DNA from: Mycobacterium kyorinense | Lineage (GTDB): Bacteria > Actinomycetota > Actinomycetes > Mycobacteriales > Mycobacteriaceae | Assembly: GCF_002101735.1 (NCBI RefSeq) | Contig: NZ_LQPE01000034.1 | Location: forward strand, 1-64,000 | DNA length: 64,000 nucleotides | Reading direction: 5' to 3' | Shown: one piece after another, positions 9,701-19,628 of the stretch | Layout of the letters: the number at the start of each line of letters is the position of its first letter | How positions within the stretch are numbered: position 1 is the stretch's first letter | Translations under genes and position numbers: made by a program | The notes under the pieces: generated by a model | The model's database searches: none | Seen by the model: the letters and a program-made list of their open reading frames with translations, nothing else | What the model was told of the DNA's origin: nothing

Positions 9701-10210
9701 ATGGAGTACTGCTTGGGCAGCGGCGACGGTACGGCGGCCATGTGGACCGGCCAGCCCGATCTCGACGTCGACGGCGACGGCCGGCTCGACGCGGTCGGGC
9801 TGGACTTCGACGGCGACGGGCTGCGCGACGACGCACTGGCCGACCTCGACGGGGACGGGCTGGCCGACCACGCCGTGCTGGACCTCGACAACGATGGCTC
9901 GCCGGAGAGCTATTTCACCGACGACGGGACCGGCACCTGGTCGGTGGCCGTCGACGGGGGCGCGAAACTGCGGTGGTTCGGGCTCGACGGCGCCGAGCAC
10001 ACCGGCGGGCCGCTGGTCGACTTCGACGCCGACGGCGCCGTCGATGACCGGCTGGTCGACAGCGACGGCGACGGGCTGGCCGACCGTGCGATGTGCGCCG
10101 GCGAGCACGGCGTGACGGGATATGTGGACACCGACGGCGACGGCCGCTGGGATGTGCGGCTGACCGACAGCGACGGCGACGGCGCCGCAGACGGCGCTAC
10201 CACGCTCTAG
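9701..10210 (+). CDS. Asp-rich DxDxDG repeat protein (Rv3906c-like)
   Basis: A 169-residue very acidic protein, the same length as Rv3906c, which also neighbours pcnA. It contains at least eight copies of a DxDxDG-type loop (DVDGDGRLD, DFDGDGLRD, DLDGDGLAD, DLDNDGSPE, DFDADGAVD, DSDGDGLAD, DTDGDGRWD, DSDGDGAAD). These loops resemble the calcium-binding repeats of thrombospondin type 3 and dockerin-like proteins. There is no visible signal peptide. It starts 23 bases after pcnA in the same direction and is probably co-transcribed with it. Calcium binding is inferred from the motif alone. Confidence 0.82.
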   Translation: MEYCLGSGDGTAAMWTGQPDLDVDGDGRLDAVGLDFDGDGLRDDALADLDGDGLADHAVLDLDNDGSPESYFTDDGTGTWSVAVDGGAKLRWFGLDGAEHTGGPLVDFDADGAVDDRLVDSDGDGLADRAMCAGEHGVTGYVDTDGDGRWDVRLTDSDGDGAADGATTL

Positions 10211-10234
10211 TCACTGCGCCGAGTGTGGCGAAGA

Positions 10235-10261
10235 TGCACGCCAATCGCGAAAAGGCGTGCA
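10235..10261. terminator. Hairpin between convergent genes
   Basis: TGCACGCC and GGCGTGCA form perfect 8-bp arms around an 11-base loop in the 70-bp gap between the Rv3906c-like gene and the convergent Rv0036c-like gene. A run of four A's in the loop precedes the second arm. It probably terminates transcription from both sides. Confidence 0.45.
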
Positions 10262-10280
10262 CCAAGCGCACATTCGCCGC

Positions 10281-11054
10281 TTACCGACCGATGCCCGGCG
10301 GGCCGGCGAAGGCCTGCGCGATGTCCAGCCAGCGCTCTGCTTCGTCACCTTCGGCGACGACGTCCAGCGTGCGGCGCGGCCGGCGCTGGGTGACCAGGAA
10401 GCAGAAGTCCTCGGCACTACCGGTGACCCGCTGGGTCGCGTCGGGCGGGCCCCACGACCACACCCCGCCGTCGGGTGCACGCAGCTCGACGAAGAACGGC
10501 TCGGCCGGCGGCGTCAATCCGTTGACCATGAAAGCGTAGTCGCGGGCCCGCACGCCGATGTGCGCAACCGATCGCAGCCGCGCGGTGGGCGGTCGTGTGA
10601 CGCCGAGCGTGTCGGCCACATCAAGGCCATGCGCCCAGGTTTCCATCAACCGCGCGGTGGCCATCGAGGCGGCGCTCATCGCGGGACCGAACCACGGCAG
10701 CTTGCGGCCGTCAGGAACGGTCAACAGCGCGTCGTGCAACTGCCCCCGGGTAGACCGCCAATCGGCAAGCAGCTCAGCAGGTTTCGTGGCCGCCAGCTCT
10801 TCGGCGCCGGCGTCGACGAAGCCGGTGGGGTTGGCGGACGCGGCATGCAGCAGCTCGGCAAAGCCGGCCTCGTCGGTGACGGACGTCAGCGCAACACGGT
10901 CGGTCCACAGCAGGTGCCCGATCTGATGTGCGATGGTCCAGCCCGGGGCGGGCGTCGGCTCGGCCCACCGGTCGTCGGGAAGCGGCGCCACCAACGCGTC
11001 GAGTTCGTCGCTCTCGGTACGTAAGTCAGCCACGATCGAATCAAGCCCGGCCAT
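10281..11054 (-). CDS. DinB/maleylpyruvate isomerase-fold protein (Rv0036c-like, TIGR03084 family)
   Basis: A 257-residue protein, the same length as Rv0036c. The N-terminal four-helix part begins [20 protein letters not shown] and has the conserved [21 protein letters not shown] second ligand helix reads [12 protein letters not shown]. The His-Glu-His spacing is that of the DinB/mycothiol-dependent metalloenzyme fold. These proteins are thought to be mycothiol S-transferases or isomerases; the substrate here is unknown. A TAAGGT -10 motif six bases before the ATG suggests a leaderless message. It is convergent with the Rv3906c-like gene. Confidence 0.88.
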   Translation of the reverse strand: MAGLDSIVADLRTESDELDALVAPLPDDRWAEPTPAPGWTIAHQIGHLLWTDRVALTSVTDEAGFAELLHAASANPTGFVDAGAEELAATKPAELLADWRSTRGQLHDALLTVPDGRKLPWFGPAMSAASMATARLMETWAHGLDVADTLGVTRPPTARLRSVAHIGVRARDYAFMVNGLTPPAEPFFVELRAPDGGVWSWGPPDATQRVTGSAEDFCFLVTQRRPRRTLDVVAEGDEAERWLDIAQAFAGPPGIGR

Positions 11055-11060
11055 CGGATC

Positions 11061-11066
11061 ACCTTA
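11061..11066 (-). promoter_or_regulatory. Candidate -10 element for leaderless Rv0036c-like gene
   Basis: The minus strand reads TAAGGT, then six bases, then the ATG, with no ribosome site. Confidence 0.5.
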
Positions 11067-11094
11067 GCGACCGTTCGTCGCCCGCCGACCGGGC

Positions 11095-12450
11095 CTATGG
11101 GCGGCGGCTCTCCTCGCGCTGCGCGCTCGTCGCCCGCCGACCGACCAGAGCATGCACCGCCAGGCCCGCCAGATACAACGCCACCCCGGCCAACACCAGC
11201 ACGGGCGCGTGCCCGTCGTCGGGAATGACGATCGCCGCCCCGGTGATCGCCGCGATGAACGAAACCCAAAACAGCGAATCCTGCACCGCGAACACGTGTC
11301 CGCGCAGGGCGTCGTCGACGTCGATCTGCATGGCGGTGTCGGCGCACAGCTTCACCACTTGGCCTGCGGTGCCGAGGAAGAACCCGCAGACCACCATGAC
11401 CGGCAGGTGCAGACCGACCCCGACGAGCTGGATGGCGGCCGCTATCGCCAGCGCGCCGTTGGCGGTGGCGTAGCGACCCCAGCGGCGAACCGCGGGCGGT
11501 GTCAGCACGTTGGCCAGAAACGAGCCTGTCCCGGTGGCGGCGACGAACAGCACCGCGGTGCCCAACCCGCCGACCGAGGTGCCGCCGGCGTGGCGCACCA
11601 GCAGCAGCACCAGCAGCGTGTTGATGCCGAACACCATCCGGTGCGCCGCCAACCCGGCCAGGGTGCCGGCGACGGTCGGACGGCTCAGCACCGTGCGCGC
11701 CCCGTGCAGCCAGCCGGTGACCACCAGGTAGAGCACCGATCCATGGATCGCGCGGTTGGTGTCGTCGGGCCCGAGCACGTGGGCGCCGAACCGCAGCGAC
11801 AACACCAATGCGATCGCCACCGGGACCAGCACCAGAAAAATGATCGACGCGGCGCCGTAGTCGCCGGACCCGAAGATCCGGCGCGGCACCAGCATGAAGT
11901 TTGCGCCCAGGAAAGCCGCCACCGCGCCCGTCGCGGTGGCGATCGAATTCATCGTGACCACTTGCTCGCGGGGAACCACGTGCGGCAGCGCCGCGGAAAG
12001 GCCGGACGAGACGAAACGACCGAAACCGTTGACGATCAGCGCGCCGCACAGCACCGGCAGGTCGCCCTTGCCGGCGGCCAGAAGGAGCCCCGCCACGACG
12101 GCGGACAGCAGCCGGCCCACGTTGGCGCCGACCAGCACCAGCCGCCGATCCCAGTGATCCATCAGCGCACCCGCGAACGGGCCCAGCACCGAGTACGGCA
12201 AAAACAGCACCGCGAACGCGCCCGCGACGGCCAGGGGACTGGCCGCCCGCTCGGGATTGAACAGCAACGCCCCGGCCAGGCCCGCCGAGAACAGCCCGTC
12301 GCCGAATTGGCTGACGGCGCGCAACTCCAGCAGCCGCCGAAAGTCGCGCAGGCTGCGCACCGAGCGCCAGACAGCGACAGGCGGGCGGGTGTGAATCACG
12401 AAACCTACTTCCAGGGTGCGGCCCGGCAAGCCGGCACCGCGCCGAGCCAC
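11095..12450 (-). CDS. Major facilitator superfamily transporter (Rv0037c-like)
   Basis: A 451-residue polytopic membrane protein with about twelve hydrophobic segments. The cytoplasmic loop after the second helix ([19 protein letters not shown]) matches the MFS motif A pattern. Rv0037c is 441 residues and sits in the same place next to Rv0036c. The substrate is unknown; the annotation in the family is a macrolide-type exporter. The GTG at 12450 is preceded by TAGGGT six bases upstream, so the message may be leaderless. An ATG further in is possible. The 3' end lies beside a short direct repeat (CGTCGCCCGCCGACCG, at about 11077 and 11129). Confidence 0.88.
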   Translation of the reverse strand: MARRGAGLPGRTLEVGFVIHTRPPVAVWRSVRSLRDFRRLLELRAVSQFGDGLFSAGLAGALLFNPERAASPLAVAGAFAVLFLPYSVLGPFAGALMDHWDRRLVLVGANVGRLLSAVVAGLLLAAGKGDLPVLCGALIVNGFGRFVSSGLSAALPHVVPREQVVTMNSIATATGAVAAFLGANFMLVPRRIFGSGDYGAASIIFLVLVPVAIALVLSLRFGAHVLGPDDTNRAIHGSVLYLVVTGWLHGARTVLSRPTVAGTLAGLAAHRMVFGINTLLVLLLVRHAGGTSVGGLGTAVLFVAATGTGSFLANVLTPPAVRRWGRYATANGALAIAAAIQLVGVGLHLPVMVVCGFFLGTAGQVVKLCADTAMQIDVDDALRGHVFAVQDSLFWVSFIAAITGAAIVIPDDGHAPVLVLAGVALYLAGLAVHALVGRRATSAQREESRRP

Positions 12451-12456
12451 CCACCC

Positions 12457-12462
12457 ACCCTA
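12457..12462 (-). promoter_or_regulatory. Candidate -10 element for leaderless MFS gene
   Basis: The minus strand reads TAGGGT, then six bases, then the GTG start. Confidence 0.4.
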
Positions 12463-12526
12463 CAAATATCAAGCGGCGCCCGGTTTGTTCGCCACGACGG
12501 CCGCGCGCTGATGCGATGATGGTGTT

Positions 12527-13132
12527 GTGGCGCAGCATGAAGACCCCGAGGACTATGTCGCCCCTGCGGCGCATCGCGTGCGGGCGGGCACGTTGCTGCT
12601 GGCCAACACCGACCTGCTCGAGCCGACATTTCGCCGCAGCGTGATCTATATCGTCGAGCACAACGACGGCGGCACGCTCGGGGTGGTGCTGAACCGGCCC
12701 AGCGAAACCGCGGTCTACAACGTGCTGCCGCAATGGGCGAAGTTGGCCGCCAAACCCAAGACGATGTTCATCGGGGGACCGGTGAAACGTGACGCGGCAC
12801 TGTGCTTGTCGGTGCTGCGGGCCGGCGCCGAGCCCGACGGTGTGCCCGGCCTACGGCATGTGTCCGGGCGGCTGGTGATGGTCGATCTGGACGCCGACCC
12901 CGAGTCGATCGCCCCGCTGGTGGAGGGGGTGCGGATCTTTGCCGGATACTCCGGTTGGACCATCGGCCAGCTCGAGGGCGAGATCGAGCGTGACGACTGG
13001 ATTGTGTTGTCCGCGTTGCCTTCTGACGTCTTGGTCCCGCCCAGGGTGGACCTGTGGGGCCGAGTGCTGCGGCGCCAGCCGATGCCGCTGTCGCTGTTGG
13101 CCACCCACCCGATCGACCTGAGCCGCAACTAA
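12527..13132 (+). CDS. UPF0301/AlgH-YqgE family protein (Rv0038-like)
   Basis: A 201-residue protein (Rv0038 is 202). It shows the family signatures RVRAGTLLLANTDLLEPTF near residue 20, VIYIVEHNDGGTLGVVLNRP, a FIGGPV segment and AGYSGWTIGQLEGEI near residue 145. Family members are cytosolic alpha/beta proteins of unsettled role, often linked to redox or regulatory functions. The GTG start has no clear ribosome site and a GATGAT hexamer six bases upstream, so it may be leaderless. It is divergent from the MFS gene. Its TAA overlaps the stop of the convergent SBF transporter gene by four bases. Confidence 0.92.
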   Translation: MAQHEDPEDYVAPAAHRVRAGTLLLANTDLLEPTFRRSVIYIVEHNDGGTLGVVLNRPSETAVYNVLPQWAKLAAKPKTMFIGGPVKRDAALCLSVLRAGAEPDGVPGLRHVSGRLVMVDLDADPESIAPLVEGVRIFAGYSGWTIGQLEGEIERDDWIVLSALPSDVLVPPRVDLWGRVLRRQPMPLSLLATHPIDLSRN

Positions 13133-14106
13133 GACGGCACCGGATCGCGCGAGAGTCTGCTGGCGATCACCGCGCAGACCAGCAGCTGAATCTGGTGAAA
13201 GAGCATCAGCGGCAACATGATTACGCCCACGGTGGCCGCGGGAGACAGCACCAGCGCCATCGGAAGCCCCGACGCCAGGCTCTTTTTCGAGCCGCAGAAC
13301 AGCAGCACGATCGCGTCGCCGCGGTCCAGCCCGGCCAGCCGGCCGACCAGGGCGGTGAACGCCAGCACCACCCCCAGCAATGCGGCGCTGACCACGGTGA
13401 CCGCGACCACCCGCCACAGCCCGACACTCAGCCATATCCGCTCGACCATGCCCATCGAGAACGCGGTGTAGACCACCAGAAGGATCGACCCGCGGTCGAC
13501 CAGCCTGGTTAGCACAGTGTGCCGGGCAATCACGTCGGCGATCCACGGCCGCATCAACTGGCCCGCCACGAACGGCAACAGCAGCTGCAGCACGATGTCA
13601 CGAATTGCGGTGGCGTCCACCCGCGGTGCGCCGCTGGTGTGCATCAGCAGCAGGACCAACACCGGGGTGACGAGCACGCCGACGATGTTGGACAGCGATG
13701 CACTGACGATCGCGGCCGAAACGTGGCCGCGCGCAATCGAAGTGAACGCGATCGAGGACTGCACCGTCGACGGGACCAGACACAAAAACAGCAGACCGTT
13801 ATAAAGGTCCAGCGTCAGCAACCACGGCACCAATGCGCGCGCCGCCAATCCGAGTATCGGGAACACGAGGAACGTCGCCGCCAACACCAGCAGGTGCAGC
13901 CGCCACTGCCGCACGCCATGCCAGGCCTGCTGCGGCGACAGGCGGGCGCCGTAGAGCCAGAAGAGCACCGCGATCGCGATCTTGGCCGCCACCGACACCG
14001 CCTCCGCCGCGGCACCGCGAGCAGGGAAAACCGCCGCGAGAGCTACCGTCGCCAGCAGCGCCAATAAGAAGGTGTCGATCGGCAGGGCCGACAGCCGCGT
14101 GCGCAT
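13129..14106 (-). CDS. SBF-type (bile acid:sodium symporter family, YfeH-like) transporter
   Basis: A 325-residue membrane protein with about ten hydrophobic segments. Characteristic features are LVPSTVQSSIAFTSIARGH in the middle and a late FCGSKKSLASGLPMALVL segment, both typical of the SBF-like CPA transporter family that includes YfeH/DUF4137 proteins. The substrate, probably an organic anion with sodium or protons, cannot be read from the sequence. ATG at 14106 is used because upstream codons encode only Arg/Ala-rich out-of-family sequence. In M. tuberculosis Rv0038 and Rv0039c are adjacent, so this gene is extra at this position. Confidence 0.85.
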   Translation of the reverse strand: MRTRLSALPIDTFLLALLATVALAAVFPARGAAAEAVSVAAKIAIAVLFWLYGARLSPQQAWHGVRQWRLHLLVLAATFLVFPILGLAARALVPWLLTLDLYNGLLFLCLVPSTVQSSIAFTSIARGHVSAAIVSASLSNIVGVLVTPVLVLLLMHTSGAPRVDATAIRDIVLQLLLPFVAGQLMRPWIADVIARHTVLTRLVDRGSILLVVYTAFSMGMVERIWLSVGLWRVVAVTVVSAALLGVVLAFTALVGRLAGLDRGDAIVLLFCGSKKSLASGLPMALVLSPAATVGVIMLPLMLFHQIQLLVCAVIASRLSRDPVPS

Positions 14107-14116
14107 GCCCGGCGGA

Positions 14117-14446
14117 TCAGCGGCACGACAACGTGCAGGCCGCACAGTCGCCACCGCAGACAGCGGGCGCCGCTTCGCGGCGTAGCGCGTACCGCGCGCT
14201 CTGCCACGACCCCGCGGCCACGGTGCCGACCGCACCGACGACGCACACGCCGACCAGGACACCGGCGGACGGGCGCGGCCCGGCCAGGGCCACCGCGCCG
14301 CCGGCTGCCAGCATCACCGCGGCCGCCAGCTGCGTCGGCGCGACCGCGCGCGTCACCTGCTGGGCCCCGGGACGTGATAGCGACCACAATCCGTGTCCGG
14401 CGCAGGCGATCGCCATGCCCATGCACAGCAGTCCGGCGATCAGCAT
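14117..14446 (-). CDS. Small membrane protein with Cys-rich C-terminus (Rv0039c-like)
   Basis: A 109-residue protein comparable in size and position to Rv0039c (115 residues). Hydrophobic segments near residues 1-22 and two further ones near 38-57 and 62-82 predict three membrane helices. The C-terminus has four cysteines in CGGDCAACTLSC, which could bind a metal or form disulphides. Function is unknown. It ends 10 bases before the SBF transporter gene and may share its transcript. Confidence 0.75.
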   Translation of the reverse strand: MLIAGLLCMGMAIACAGHGLWSLSRPGAQQVTRAVAPTQLAAAVMLAAGGAVALAGPRPSAGVLVGVCVVGAVGTVAAGSWQSARYALRREAAPAVCGGDCAACTLSCR

Positions 14447-14481
14447 GGGGCCACAATACTTAAGGCCGCCACGCGGCGGGT

Positions 14482-15354
14482 TTACCGCGTCGGCGCGGGC
14501 ACCGGCGGGTGGGCCGGCAAGGCAGGCACGGCAGGCGCGGCGGGAGCGGCGGGCGGCGCGGCGCCCGGCGCAGTCACCCGGAAGCCATTGACGATCGCGT
14601 CGGTGGCGGGCGCGTCGGCGACGGCCTGGGTGACTGCCGTCGTCACCGCCAGCGACACCAGGTAGCGGTCAGCCCCGGACGTGGCGATGACATGCCGCCG
14701 AGATGTGTTGAGGGTCATATCGTTTTGCCGATAGGTGCCCTCGATGACCGACGACGGGAACCCGCCGAAGTCGCCCATCGTACCCTTGGTGGTCTGCCAG
14801 GCGGGCAATTGCTGGCTGTCGACGTACCCGTGGGTGATGGCCTCGCGCGGATCGAAGTCGCCGACCAGCTTGTAGACCACCACTTGGGCGTTGGACGTGT
14901 AGAGGCTGTTGCCGGTGCCGGATCGGTCTGCGATAACGGCGAACGCGTCGGGCACATTGGGGTCGGGCACCTGAGTCCAGCGCGGCGGCACCGGCAAGGT
15001 GATGTCGAGCGCGTGCAAGTTCTGCGGTTGCTGCGGCTCGAGTTTGACGCCCTTGCCGGCGAAGTAGTCGCGCAGTGTCCCGCTGGTGGCCGGCACCAGC
15101 GTCGCCGGTGCCGGCGCTGCGGCAGGTTGCGGTGATGGGACACGGGGAGCCACCGAGGGGGCGGTACCCGGCGTGCTGTTGCCGACGGCACCCAGCGCGT
15201 TTTGGGTGAGGGGCGGGGCGGGGGCCGGCACCGGGTTGGGCCCGGGCGGAAACACGGGATCTGCCGAGGCCGTGCCGGCGACGCACATCACACCCGCGAC
15301 GCCGACGACGACACCGGCTGCCAGCACCCGCAGGCCGCGGGCAATCTGCGTCAT
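14482..15354 (-). CDS. mtc28: Proline-rich 28-kDa antigen, exported (LpqN/Mtc28 family)
   Basis: A 290-residue exported protein corresponding to Rv0040c (Mtc28, 310 residues). It has a cleavable signal peptide, with a hydrophobic run at residues ~9-28 and a GTASA cleavage site. A long Pro/Ala-rich stretch (residues ~33-95) follows, then a folded LpqN/LpqT-type domain from ~100 to 260 ([35 protein letters not shown]). The tail is again Pro/Ala-rich. A GGAAGGAG ribosome site precedes the ATG. Family members are secreted or cell-wall antigens of unknown biochemical role. It is divergent from leuS. Confidence 0.93.
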   Translation of the reverse strand: MTQIARGLRVLAAGVVVGVAGVMCVAGTASADPVFPPGPNPVPAPAPPLTQNALGAVGNSTPGTAPSVAPRVPSPQPAAAPAPATLVPATSGTLRDYFAGKGVKLEPQQPQNLHALDITLPVPPRWTQVPDPNVPDAFAVIADRSGTGNSLYTSNAQVVVYKLVGDFDPREAITHGYVDSQQLPAWQTTKGTMGDFGGFPSSVIEGTYRQNDMTLNTSRRHVIATSGADRYLVSLAVTTAVTQAVADAPATDAIVNGFRVTAPGAAPPAAPAAPAVPALPAHPPVPAPTR

Positions 15355-15511
15355 CAGAGTCGCTCCTTCCCTCGGATCGGCGTTAGAGGCCGACTGTAAC
15401 CAGCGCAAACCGGCAGCGACAGGCTTGAGATTGACCTGGGATGAACCCCTGATCGGTATGCGACGAAACCGAGACCAACCTGTGGCCGGAAGGCGGTCGG
15501 CGCCGTCCTTA

Positions 15512-15517
15512 TACCCT
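15512..15517 (+). promoter_or_regulatory. Candidate -10 element for leaderless leuS
   Basis: TACCCT (within TATACCCT) is followed by seven bases and the leuS GTG. No ribosome site is visible. Confidence 0.55.
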
Positions 15518-15524
15518 GTGTGAC

Positions 15525-18413
15525 GTGACCGAATCCCCGACCGCAGCAGCCGGCGCCGTCCCGGGCGCCGACGAGGCGGACTCCGACGCGCCGCGGTACC
15601 GCTACACCGCGGAGCTGGCCGGTCGCATCGAACGGACCTGGCAGGACAACTGGGCCCGCTGGGGGACATTCAACGTGGCCAACCCGGTCGGCTCGCTGGC
15701 GCCGGCCGACGGCTCACCCGTGCCCGGCGGCAAGATGTTCGTCCAGGACATGTTCCCGTATCCGTCCGGCGAGGGCCTGCACGTCGGTCACCCGCTGGGC
15801 TACATCGCCACCGACGTCTATGCCCGCTACTTCCGGATGACCGGACGTAACGTGTTGCACGCGTTGGGTTTCGACGCGTTCGGGCTACCCGCCGAACAGT
15901 ATGCGGTGCAGACCGGCACCCATCCGCGGACCCGTACCGAGGCCAACATCGTCAACTTCCGCCGTCAGCTGGGACGGCTGGGCTTCGGCCACGACGCCCG
16001 GCGAAGCTTTTCCACCACCGACGCCGAGTTCTACAAGTGGACGCAGTGGATCTTCCTGCAGATCTACAACGCCTGGTTCGACACCACCGCCAACAAGGCG
16101 CGGCCGATCGCCGAGCTGATCGACGAATTCGATTCCGGTGCACGCACTTTGGACGATGGCCGGGACTGGACGGCTCTGGCGGCCGGTGAGCGCGCCGACG
16201 TGATCGACGGCTACCGGCTGGTCTACCGGGCGGATTCGATGGTGAACTGGTGCCCGGGATTGGGCACCGTGCTGGCCAACGAAGAGGTCACCGCCGACGG
16301 CCGAAGCGACCGGGGCAACTTCCCGGTGTTCCGCAAACGGTTGCGGCAGTGGATGATGCGCATCACCGCCTACGCCGACCGGCTGCTGGACGACCTGGAC
16401 CTGCTGGAGTGGCCGGACAAGGTCAAGACCATGCAGCGCAACTGGATTGGCCGCTCGACCGGTGCCGCGGCGTTGTTCGGCAGCGACGCCGGCGATATCG
16501 AGGTGTTCACCACTCGGCCCGACACCCTGTTCGGCGCCACTTATCTGGTGCTGGCGCCCGAACATGAGCTGGTCGCCCGGCTGACCGCCGACGAGTGGCC
16601 GGACGGCGTCGACCCGCACTGGACGTTCGGTGCCGCCACCCCCGCCGAGGCGGTGGAGGCATACCGGCGCTCGATCGCCGCGAAGTCCGACCTGGAGCGC
16701 CAGGAATACAAGGCGAAAACCGGTGTCTTTCTTGGTACCTACGCCACCAATCCGGCCAACGGCCAAAAGGTGCCGATCTTCATCGCCGACTACGTGCTGG
16801 TCGGCTACGGCACCGGGGCGATCATGGCGGTCCCGGGTCACGACCACCGGGACTGGGAGTTCGCGCACGAGTTCGGCCTGCCGATCGTCGAAGTGATTGC
16901 CGGGGGCGACATCTCGAAGGACGCCTACACCGGCGACGGCGTGCTGGTGAACTCCGGCTTCCTCGACGGAATGGACGTGACCGCCGCCAAGAAAGCCATG
17001 ACCGCCCGGCTGGAAGCCGACGGCCGCGGCTGGGCGCGCGTCGAATACAAGCTGCGGGACTGGCTTTTCGCGCGGCAGCGGTATTGGGGCGAGCCGTTCC
17101 CGATCGTGTACGACAGCGACGGACGCCCGCACCCGCTGGACGAAGCCGCGTTGCCGGTCGAGCTGCCCGACGTGCCCGACTACTCGCCGGTGCTGTTCGA
17201 CCCCGACGACGCCGACAGCGAGCCCGAGCCGCCGCTGGCCAAGGCCACCGACTGGGTGCACGTCGAACTGGATCTCGGCGACGGGCTCAAGCCCTACACC
17301 CGCGACACCAACGTGATGCCGCAGTGGGCGGGCAGCTCGTGGTACGAGTTGCGCTACACCGACCCGCACAATTCGGAACGCTTCTGCGCCAAGGAAAACG
17401 AGGCCTACTGGATGGGCCCGCGGCCGGCCGAGCACGGTCCGGACGATCCGGGCGGTGTGGACCTGTATGTCGGCGGTGTCGAGCACGCCGTGCTGCACCT
17501 GCTCTACGCGAGGTTCTGGCACAAGGTGCTCTACGACCTGGGCCACGTCACCTCCCGCGAGCCGTACCGCCGGCTGGTGAACCAGGGCTACATTCAGGCG
17601 TTCGCGTACACCGACGCGCGTGGTTCCTATGTGCCGGCGGCCGACGTGGTCGAACGCGACGGCAGGTTCTTCTACCCGGGACCGGACGGCGAGATCGAGG
17701 TCTTCCAGGAGTTCGGCAAAATCGGTAAGAGCCTGAAGAATTCGGTCTCGCCCGACGAAATCTGCGACGACTACGGCGCCGACACCTTGCGCGTGTACGA
17801 GATGTCGATGGGGCCGCTTGAAGCATCGCGGCCGTGGGCCACCAAGGATGTCGTTGGCGCGCACCGCTTTTTGCAGCGGGTGTGGCGGCTGGTGGTCGAC
17901 GAGCAGACCGGCGGCAACCGGGTCGACAATCATGCGGAGGTCGACGTCGAAACGCTGCGCCAGCTGCACCGCACCATCGCCGGGGTGTCCGAAGACTATG
18001 CGGCGCTGCGCAATAACACCGCGGTGGCCAAGCTGATCGAGTACACCAACCACCTCACCAAGGAACACCGCGACGCGGTGCCGCGCGCCGCCGTCGAGCC
18101 GCTGGTGCTGATGCTGGCGCCGCTGGCCCCACATGTGGCCGAGGAGCTGTGGCAGCGGCTGGGCAACACCGCGTCGCTGGCGCACGGCCCCTTCCCGGTG
18201 GCGGACCCGCAGTATTTGGTCGAAGACACCGTCGAATACCCGGTGCAGGTCAACGGCAAGGTGCGCGGAAAAGTGGTGGTGGCCGCCGACGCCGACAACG
18301 ACACGCTGGAGGCCGCCGCGCTGGCGGACGAGAAAGTGCAGGCGTTCTTGAACGGCGCCCCGGTCCGGAAGGTCATCGTGGTGCCCGGCCGCTTGGTCAA
18401 CCTCGTCGTCTAA
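15525..18413 (+). CDS. leuS: Leucyl-tRNA synthetase
   Basis: A 962-residue class I aminoacyl-tRNA synthetase (M. tuberculosis LeuS is 969). The HIGH-type motif is HVGH at residues 86-89, within [16 protein letters not shown]. The editing CP1 domain is recognisable around residues 325-510 ([19 protein letters not shown]; a [15 protein letters not shown] segment). The KMSKS-type loop is KIGKS at residues 732-736. It charges tRNA-Leu in the cytosol. The GTG start gives [10 protein letters not shown] and follows a well-placed -10 motif. The gene ends seven bases before a convergent SDR gene. Confidence 0.97.
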   Translation: MTESPTAAAGAVPGADEADSDAPRYRYTAELAGRIERTWQDNWARWGTFNVANPVGSLAPADGSPVPGGKMFVQDMFPYPSGEGLHVGHPLGYIATDVYARYFRMTGRNVLHALGFDAFGLPAEQYAVQTGTHPRTRTEANIVNFRRQLGRLGFGHDARRSFSTTDAEFYKWTQWIFLQIYNAWFDTTANKARPIAELIDEFDSGARTLDDGRDWTALAAGERADVIDGYRLVYRADSMVNWCPGLGTVLANEEVTADGRSDRGNFPVFRKRLRQWMMRITAYADRLLDDLDLLEWPDKVKTMQRNWIGRSTGAAALFGSDAGDIEVFTTRPDTLFGATYLVLAPEHELVARLTADEWPDGVDPHWTFGAATPAEAVEAYRRSIAAKSDLERQEYKAKTGVFLGTYATNPANGQKVPIFIADYVLVGYGTGAIMAVPGHDHRDWEFAHEFGLPIVEVIAGGDISKDAYTGDGVLVNSGFLDGMDVTAAKKAMTARLEADGRGWARVEYKLRDWLFARQRYWGEPFPIVYDSDGRPHPLDEAALPVELPDVPDYSPVLFDPDDADSEPEPPLAKATDWVHVELDLGDGLKPYTRDTNVMPQWAGSSWYELRYTDPHNSERFCAKENEAYWMGPRPAEHGPDDPGGVDLYVGGVEHAVLHLLYARFWHKVLYDLGHVTSREPYRRLVNQGYIQAFAYTDARGSYVPAADVVERDGRFFYPGPDGEIEVFQEFGKIGKSLKNSVSPDEICDDYGADTLRVYEMSMGPLEASRPWATKDVVGAHRFLQRVWRLVVDEQTGGNRVDNHAEVDVETLRQLHRTIAGVSEDYAALRNNTAVAKLIEYTNHLTKEHRDAVPRAAVEPLVLMLAPLAPHVAEELWQRLGNTASLAHGPFPVADPQYLVEDTVEYPVQVNGKVRGKVVVAADADNDTLEAAALADEKVQAFLNGAPVRKVIVVPGRLVNLVV

Positions 18414-18420
18414 CCAGCGC

Positions 18421-19086
18421 TCACCGGGGCCGCAGCACTACTTCGTGGACGTGCCCGTCGGGCGGGGTGGCCACCACATCGGCGACCGCCGCGGCGACGG
18501 TGTCGGGCCGCAGAAAGCGGCCCGGGTCGTACTCGCCGCCCTCGTAGGCGACCAGCTCGCGCTGCATGTCGGTGTCGACGCGGCCGGGATACACGGTGGT
18601 GACCCGCAGCGACGGCTCGTCGGCGCGCAGCGAATCGGCGAACGCGCGCAACGCGAACTTGCTCGCCGAATAGGACGCCATCCCCGGCGACACCCTGCGA
18701 CCCGAGCCCGAATTGATGAACACCACCTGGCCGCCGGCCCGCCGCAGCCCAGGCAGCAGCGCCAACGTAACCGCCACCGCGCCAACGACATTCACGTCGA
18801 AAGTAGTGCGCCACTGCTCGACGGTGGACTCGGCGACGTGCCCGGGCATGGACACGCCGGCATTGTGCACCAGCACATCGAGCTCGGTGATCGACTCGGT
18901 GGCGGCCGGGATCGCATCGGTGTCGGCCAGATCCAGCGCAAGCGTGGTGGCGCCGAGGCGCTGCGCGACGGCATCCAGCCGTTCCGAGGGCCGACCGGCC
19001 AGCAGCAGGGTATGCGTCGGGGCCAGTGCGACGGCAATCGCCGAACCGATACCCCGGCTGGCGCCGGTGATCAATGCAGTGGGCAT
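18421..19086 (-). CDS. Short-chain dehydrogenase/reductase
   Basis: A 221-residue classical SDR. The cofactor motif TGASRGIG is at residues 7-14 and LVHNAGVS (NAG motif) at about 72. A catalytic serine (INSGSG) and the YxxxK pair in SYSASKFALRAF lie near residues 130-150. It is slightly shorter than most SDRs at the C-terminus. NAD(P)-dependent oxidation or reduction is expected; the substrate is unknown. It lies between leuS and the MarR gene and is read in the same direction as the MarR gene. M. tuberculosis has no gene between leuS and Rv0042c as I recall, so this is an added gene. Confidence 0.87.
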   Translation of the reverse strand: MPTALITGASRGIGSAIAVALAPTHTLLLAGRPSERLDAVAQRLGATTLALDLADTDAIPAATESITELDVLVHNAGVSMPGHVAESTVEQWRTTFDVNVVGAVAVTLALLPGLRRAGGQVVFINSGSGRRVSPGMASYSASKFALRAFADSLRADEPSLRVTTVYPGRVDTDMQRELVAYEGGEYDPGRFLRPDTVAAAVADVVATPPDGHVHEVVLRPR

Positions 19087-19116
19087 GCGGTCAATGCAGT
19101 TGTGGCGCTACGGTTT

Positions 19117-19620
19117 TCACGCCTGCTCGGCCTCGCCGGGACAAGCGGGGCCAGCCGGCTCCAGAGCCGCCAACCGTTCCAGCGGGGCAAGCGCCTTGGT
19201 CAGGGTTTCCAGTTCGGATTCGCTGAGCTTGCTGAGCATCCCGGCCAGCGCGGCGATCCGGTTGGCCAGCGACTCGCGGTGCACCGCCAAACCCCGCGGC
19301 GTGATGTCGACCAGCACGGCCCGCAGGTCAGACGGGTCGCGCGAGCGCTTCACCAGGCCGATCTTCTCCAGCCGGCGAATGGCCACCGTGGTGGTGGGAG
19401 TGCGCACCCGCTCGTGCGCGGCCAGGTCGGTCATCCGGATCGGGCCCCGGTCGAGCAGCGTCACCAGGATCGACAGCTGGGCCAGGGTCAGCTCGCCCGC
19501 GGTTGCGGTGGCGGCGCTCGGGTCCCCGCGGCGCAGGATGGAGAAAAGCTTGGACAGCGTGCGGTGTAGACCCTCAGCCAGCTGTGTCACTTCCGGCACG
19601 GTGGCTTCGCGTTCCGCCAT
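19117..19620 (-). CDS. MarR-family transcriptional regulator (Rv0042c-like)
   Basis: A 167-residue winged-helix regulator. The central part (LAQLSILVTLLDRGPIRMTD, then VRTPTTTVAIRRLEKIGLVKRSRDPSDLRAVLVDITPRG) shows the MarR recognition helix and the wing with the DxR signature. N- and C-terminal helices provide dimerisation. The ATG at 19620 is preceded by TAGACT eight bases upstream and no ribosome site, implying a leaderless transcript. The adjacent SDR gene 30 bases downstream is a likely co-transcribed partner and possible target. The ligand is unknown. Confidence 0.88.
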   Translation of the reverse strand: MAEREATVPEVTQLAEGLHRTLSKLFSILRRGDPSAATATAGELTLAQLSILVTLLDRGPIRMTDLAAHERVRTPTTTVAIRRLEKIGLVKRSRDPSDLRAVLVDITPRGLAVHRESLANRIAALAGMLSKLSESELETLTKALAPLERLAALEPAGPACPGEAEQA

Positions 19621-19628
19621 AATTCGCC

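Noticed and set aside
11070..11150. Two CGTCGCCCGCCGACCG copies near the MFS gene end as a mobile element
   Set aside because: Only two short copies about 50 bp apart are seen, with no inverted ends. They are more likely a local duplication in GC-rich sequence.
16595..17728. Plus-strand 377-codon frame inside leuS
   Set aside because: It is an alternative-frame reading, very rich in Arg and Gly, with no recognised motif.
15885..18185. Minus-strand open frame of 766 codons opposite leuS
   Set aside because: It is an antisense shadow of leuS in GC-rich DNA. The translation has no family features, while leuS has complete synthetase motifs.
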